A DNA stretch of 14,356 bases from JAJZQH01 sp041658465 (GTDB lineage Bacteria > UBA10199 > 2-02-FULL-44-16 > JAAZCA01): positions 1 to 14,356 of the forward strand of contig JBBAAC010000046.1 in the NCBI GenBank assembly GCA_041658465.1. Direction: 5' to 3'. The position numbers were made by a program, and so were the translations under genes. The first letter of the stretch is position 1, and each line of letters opens with the position of its first letter. This document shows positions 11,317 to 14,356 of this stretch, in pieces. Under the pieces are notes generated by a model. That model did no database searches, was not told the DNA's origin, and saw nothing but the letters and a program-made list of their open reading frames with translations.

Positions 11317-13737
11317 ATGAAAATCCGATGCGTCGTCCTGATAGCGTCGTTGTTCGCCCTGTTCGTCTCTGTCCCAATGACTCGCGCATTCGCCGGCAGA
11401 GCTGGCGATCGCATGGACCTGCCGCTGCGCATGCTCGTGGAGACTCCGGATGCTGGCAAGGCCATGCTCGGCAAGGCGGTCTCTCTCCGCGCGGGGATCG
11501 AGCAGGCGGACGTGCTCATAAAATCGCGCGACGCACAGGCCACGGCGGCTGCCATCGACGATGCGGGCGGGGGCGTGCACTCCGTAGTGGGCCCGCCGGC
11601 AGGCCCGCCTGCCTGCCCGCCGGCTGACAGGCGGGCCAGCCGGCGGGCAGGCAGCATAATGACGGCGTTCGTGCCGGTGAGGTCCTTGACGGATATCGCG
11701 GCGCTGGAAGAGGTGGATGCGGTCGAGGCATCGAGGCCCATGAATCTGCTCATGGACACCGCGCGCTCAACCGACAACACCGGCGTGGTTCAAGTCCAGT
11801 CCGACTTTGACGGCACGAACGTGGTGGTCGGCGCGATCGACTCCGGGCTTGACTATTCTCGCGCGGACTTTGCCGAGAGCGGGTCGGCCACGGGCACCCG
11901 CGTAGAGTACATGCGCTTTCAGAGCGTCGGCAGCGGGAGCGTCTCGGTCGTGGAATGCGCGAAGGATCTCATCGACGCCGGGAGCTGCTCGATAGGACCT
12001 GACAACGACTCTGCCATCGGCCATGGCACGCACGTCACGGGCATCGCTGCGGGGTCTGATTCGAAATACACCGGCATCGCGCCTGCGGCGGACATCATGT
12101 TCGTGCGCAACGATTTTATCGACGACCTCTCCGAGGGCGGAGGCACCTTCAGCGGCGGCGTGATCGACGGGGTCGTGGAGATATTCAAGAAGTCCGACAT
12201 CATCGATAAGCCCGCGGTGATAAACTTATCCCAGGGCACGCACATCGGGGCGCACGACGACACCTCACTTCTGGAGCAGGCCCTCGACTCCGCCGTGCAG
12301 GGCGGCTATGCGGCGGGAGGGAAGGACTACGGCCGCGCGATAGTCGCTGCGGCGGGCAACGAGGGCATCGTGGATGCGGTGCTCGGCGCATTTGCGAACA
12401 ACGCCGGCGGCATACATGTGCCGATATCCGTGGGCGCCGGCGAGAGCGCTGCGTGGCGCCTCTGGGTGCTGGATTCCGCAGCGCCGGGCCGCACGCCGCT
12501 CGTGGCCGACGCGTGGTTCGGAACGGGCCAGGGCGGCAACTGCATAATCGCGGCGAACGCTTATCAGTATCCGGAAGTATTCGACGCAGGCACGACGAAT
12601 CCAAAGGCCGGCGCCATCACGACCGACGCCAGCGCGGCGATAGCAGACACGCCCCTGGCAACGGACGCCAGCAATCAGGCATCGAACGCGGACGTGGCGA
12701 TCACGTTGGCGACCGATTCCTCCGACGCGCAGAACCAGAGGCCGCGCGCGATAATCCAGTTCGGGCCCGGGGGCGAGGCGACGTGGCAGCGGATTGCGGT
12801 CAGCGACAACGGCGTAGCCAACCTCAACTTCTATCTTCTCGACATCATCGTGCGCGCATCCGGCGACAGCTGCACCGGAGACATCTGGCTGGAGGGCGGA
12901 GGGACGTATGCCCATTTCATGAAGAATATCGATACGGGCACCGTGGGTGACGGGTCGAGCGGGGGCGGGTACGGGCTGGCGAGCGGCGATAGCCAGAAAA
13001 TCGTCACGATCCCGGCGACCGCATCGGGCGTTATAGCGGTCGGCGCGTATCTTCAGAAGAAGCCCGTCTCCGGCTGCAGCGGAAGTTGCTGGACGGACGT
13101 GGACGGCAATCGGCATGACGCGACCGATCCGGCGGCACCGGATGCGTCGCAGGCGCTGATCAACGGAGGAGTGCCCGGGGATCGCGCGCCGTTCTCGAGC
13201 GGCGGGCCGGCTGCGTATTCGTATTCCGGCCGCAAGCCCGAGGTGCTGGCACCGGGGGATCCCATCATCTCGGTCCTGCCGACCGGCTTCACGCCGATGT
13301 CGGGCGGCGTTGCCAACGACTTCGTCATAGTGGATGCCACGCACTACAAGCTGCAGGGCACGTCTCAGGCATCGCCGCAGGTCGCGGGTATCGTGGCGCT
13401 CCTCTTCCAGAAGAACAATCGGCTCACGGCGGAGCGGGTCAAACAGGCGCTAACATCTACCGCCGTGACCACATCGAACCCGGATCAAGACGGCTTTGGA
13501 AAGGTCATGGCGCCGGCGGCGTTCGCATCGATCGGTTTTGACACGAGCGGATACGCGGGCACCGACGACCTCAAGCAGTCCGATCTCGATAGCGGGGACG
13601 GCGGAGGAGGAGGCACGGCCGGCGGCTGCGGGGGCATGCTGGTGCCGTCTGCGCCTGGCGACGCGGCTTCATCTGCTATTGTACTTTTGCTCCCGCTGAT
13701 CTTTATTCTACTCCCCTCCTTTGTAAGGAGGGGATAG
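11317..13737 (+). CDS. Secreted subtilisin-like (S8) serine protease with anchoring tail
   Basis: 806 residues from the ATG at 11317, preferred over the in-frame ATG at 11302 because GGAGGGGG lies at 11307-11314 and the protein then opens MKIRCVV with a normal Sec signal. A propeptide-like domain (about 65-150) comes before the catalytic domain. Catalytic residues: Asp175 in GAIDSGLD, His236 in GHGTHVTG, oxyanion Asn348 in AAAGNEG, Ser683 in LQGTSQASP. Asn to Ser is about 335 residues, far longer than in subtilisin, because a beta-rich, Asp/Ala/Thr-rich region is inserted (about 360-580), reminiscent of the jelly-roll insert of Csp-type proteases. The C-terminus is a Gly-rich linker with one Cys (TAGGCGG), a hydrophobic helix and RRG, resembling MYXO-CTERM/GlyGly-CTERM type sorting tails. 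Two oddities: about 20 propeptide residues (GPPAGPPACPPADRRASRRA) come from a palindromic insertion, and the final PSFVRRG plus stop is encoded by a repeat. Confidence 0.92.
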   Translation: MKIRCVVLIASLFALFVSVPMTRAFAGRAGDRMDLPLRMLVETPDAGKAMLGKAVSLRAGIEQADVLIKSRDAQATAAAIDDAGGGVHSVVGPPAGPPACPPADRRASRRAGSIMTAFVPVRSLTDIAALEEVDAVEASRPMNLLMDTARSTDNTGVVQVQSDFDGTNVVVGAIDSGLDYSRADFAESGSATGTRVEYMRFQSVGSGSVSVVECAKDLIDAGSCSIGPDNDSAIGHGTHVTGIAAGSDSKYTGIAPAADIMFVRNDFIDDLSEGGGTFSGGVIDGVVEIFKKSDIIDKPAVINLSQGTHIGAHDDTSLLEQALDSAVQGGYAAGGKDYGRAIVAAAGNEGIVDAVLGAFANNAGGIHVPISVGAGESAAWRLWVLDSAAPGRTPLVADAWFGTGQGGNCIIAANAYQYPEVFDAGTTNPKAGAITTDASAAIADTPLATDASNQASNADVAITLATDSSDAQNQRPRAIIQFGPGGEATWQRIAVSDNGVANLNFYLLDIIVRASGDSCTGDIWLEGGGTYAHFMKNIDTGTVGDGSSGGGYGLASGDSQKIVTIPATASGVIAVGAYLQKKPVSGCSGSCWTDVDGNRHDATDPAAPDASQALINGGVPGDRAPFSSGGPAAYSYSGRKPEVLAPGDPIISVLPTGFTPMSGGVANDFVIVDATHYKLQGTSQASPQVAGIVALLFQKNNRLTAERVKQALTSTAVTTSNPDQDGFGKVMAPAAFASIGFDTSGYAGTDDLKQSDLDSGDGGGGGTAGGCGGMLVPSAPGDAASSAIVLLLPLIFILLPSFVRRG
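11590..11654. repeat. In-frame palindromic insertion in the protease propeptide
   Basis: Arms 11609-11625 and 11638-11654 form a perfect 17-bp stem (CTGCCTGCCCGCCGGCT/AGCCGGCGGGCAGGCAG) with a 12-base loop. An alternative 9-bp pairing joins 11602-11610 with 11629-11637. The encoded residues are almost only Gly, Pro, Ala, Arg, Cys, Asp and Ser. Alignment of the propeptide with the free-standing protein at 10726 shows a gap of about 20 residues exactly here, so about 60 bases were added without breaking the frame. The CTGCCTGCC core is shared with the palindrome at 10631-10650. Confidence 0.75.
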
Positions 13738-13790
13738 GGGAGGTAGATCAGGATCTACCCCCTCTAACTCCCCTTAAAAAGGGGAGGGGA
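13711..13790. repeat. Three-hairpin repeat bridging two genes
   Basis: Hairpin 1: 13712-13721 with 13725-13734 (TCCCCTCCTT-TGT-AAGGAGGGGA, shown here as arm-loop-arm). Hairpin 2: 13735-13749 with 13752-13766 (13 of 15 positions pair). Hairpin 3: 13768-13775 with 13779-13786 (CTCCCCTT-AAA-AAGGGGAG). The first part recurs in reverse orientation at 10609-10667. The element encodes the last residues and TAG stop (13735-13737) of the protease and holds the ribosome binding site of the next gene, so it occupies the whole junction between them. Confidence 0.8.
13781..13790 (+). promoter_or_regulatory. Repeat-derived ribosome binding site of the CHASE2 gene
   Basis: GGGGAGGGGA at 13781-13790 stands 4 bases before the ATG at 13795 and is the only Shine-Dalgarno-like sequence there. 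Its first half is the 3' arm of hairpin 3 of the repeat (13768-13786), so folding would partly hide it. This could make translation sensitive to structure. That is inference from the sequence only. Confidence 0.55.
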
Positions 13791-13794
13791 TATT

Positions 13795-14356
13795 ATGACC
13801 ATCAGACATCGCTCAAAAAACATTATCAATTCTCTAGTGATTGCGGTGTTTGCCACGCTCGTTGCCTTGGCGATAATGCAGTTGCGCGCGCCGCGCGCGC
13901 TTGAGGACGTGCTCTTCGACGTGCGCATGCTTGCGTTCGCGCCCGAGACAAAACCATCCCCTGATATCGCGATGATCTGGCTCGATGAGCCCACGATGCG
14001 CAATCTCCCGTACCGCTCGCCGATCCCGCGCGATTTCCTGGCGACGCTCCAGAAAAATATAATGAAGGCGGAGCCCTGGCTCGTGGGATACGACATCTTC
14101 CTGAAGGACCCGTCCTTTCCCGATGCGGACAAGGCCTTCGCCGATTCGCTCACGGGCGGCGTTGAATACGCGGTCGTGCCGATGAGGCCCGACAAGACGG
14201 TGGACGAGCCATTGCCGCTCTTTGCGAAAGAGCTGGAGGGAACCGGGCTTTCCGATCTTCCGTTCAACCCGTTCGACTCCGCGGTCAGGCGCGTAAAATT
14301 CCATTTCAAGACCGCTCGAGGGGAGATGAGTTCTTTTGCAGCGACTAACTTCATTG
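13795..14356 (+). CDS. CHASE2-domain sensor protein, N-terminal part (runs off the window)
   Basis: 187 codons are present and the frame is open at the window edge. The protein begins MTIRHRSKNI with a membrane segment (about residues 11-29: SLVIAVFATLVALAIMQL region), then enters an extracytoplasmic domain with the marks of CHASE2: LEDVLFDVRM, DIAMIWLDEPTM, IPRDFLATLQKN, and LVGYDIFLKDPSFPDADKAFADSL. In known proteins CHASE2 is an extracellular sensing module followed by further membrane helices and an adenylate/guanylate cyclase, histidine kinase, diguanylate cyclase or Ser/Thr kinase output domain; the output part lies outside this window, so the class cannot be named. The ribosome binding site lies in the repeat immediately upstream, 57 bases after the protease stop, so co-transcription with the protease is possible. 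Confidence 0.85.
   Translation, partial: MTIRHRSKNIINSLVIAVFATLVALAIMQLRAPRALEDVLFDVRMLAFAPETKPSPDIAMIWLDEPTMRNLPYRSPIPRDFLATLQKNIMKAEPWLVGYDIFLKDPSFPDADKAFADSLTGGVEYAVVPMRPDKTVDEPLPLFAKELEGTGLSDLPFNPFDSAVRRVKFHFKTARGEMSSFAATNFI

Noticed and set aside
10549..11654. Possible CRISPR array, because several GC-rich palindromes occur close together
   Set aside because: The palindromes differ in length and sequence, are irregularly spaced, have no unique spacers between identical repeats, and no cas gene is nearby.

Overview
The window reads as a GC-rich Gram-negative chromosome segment given over almost entirely to cell-envelope and secreted proteins. Two lipoproteins with lipoboxes, a protein ending in an outer-membrane-barrel-like segment with a terminal Phe, a secreted subtilase with a Gly-rich/hydrophobic/basic C-terminal tail, and the start of a CHASE2 sensor suggest a deltaproteobacterial-grade organism (Myxococcota, Bdellovibrionota or a related uncultured lineage). 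That placement is an inference; there is no rRNA or ribosomal protein gene here to test it. All supported genes are on the + strand.

Layout. 1-110: the 3' end of an unidentified gene. 111-640: a gene-free stretch with one copy of a long palindromic repeat (157-314) and a nested hairpin (425-480). 641-1528 and 1711-3078: two paralogous proteins of an unrecognised family, separated by a strong intrinsic terminator (1558-1593). 3126-6110: a 994-residue protein with a long alpha-helical/mixed N-terminal part and a barrel-like C-terminal third. 6162-8792: an 876-residue lipoprotein with Ig-like domains followed by Asp-box/BNR-like repeats. The genes at 1711, 3126 and 6162 are closely spaced (47 and 51 bases) and look like one operon closed by a hairpin at 8818-8850. 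8793-9237: gene-free, with the second, longer copy of the palindromic repeat (8864-9120). 9238-10494: a lipoprotein resembling the EreA/ChaN/TraB-like superfamily. 10495-10725: gene-free, with a composite palindromic repeat. 10726-11136: a small secreted protein that aligns with the propeptide of the downstream protease. 11130-11289: a highly structured element with 27-bp perfect inverted arms. 11317-13737: subtilisin-like protease with an intact catalytic triad. 13711-13790: a three-hairpin repeat overlapping the protease stop codon and supplying the ribosome binding site of the next gene. 13795-14356: start of a CHASE2-domain protein that runs off the window.

How it may work together. The 1711-8792 operon, with its paralogue at 641, could encode a surface assembly: barrel protein, lipoprotein with adhesion-type domains, and small periplasmic or surface partners. 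The 10726/11317 pair looks like a protease plus a free-standing propeptide-like inhibitor or chaperone. The most striking non-coding signal is the density of palindromic elements. One repeat family shows compensatory base changes in its stem, one element sits in frame inside the protease propeptide, one carries a second palindrome in its loop, and one supplies a stop codon and a ribosome binding site to neighbouring genes.
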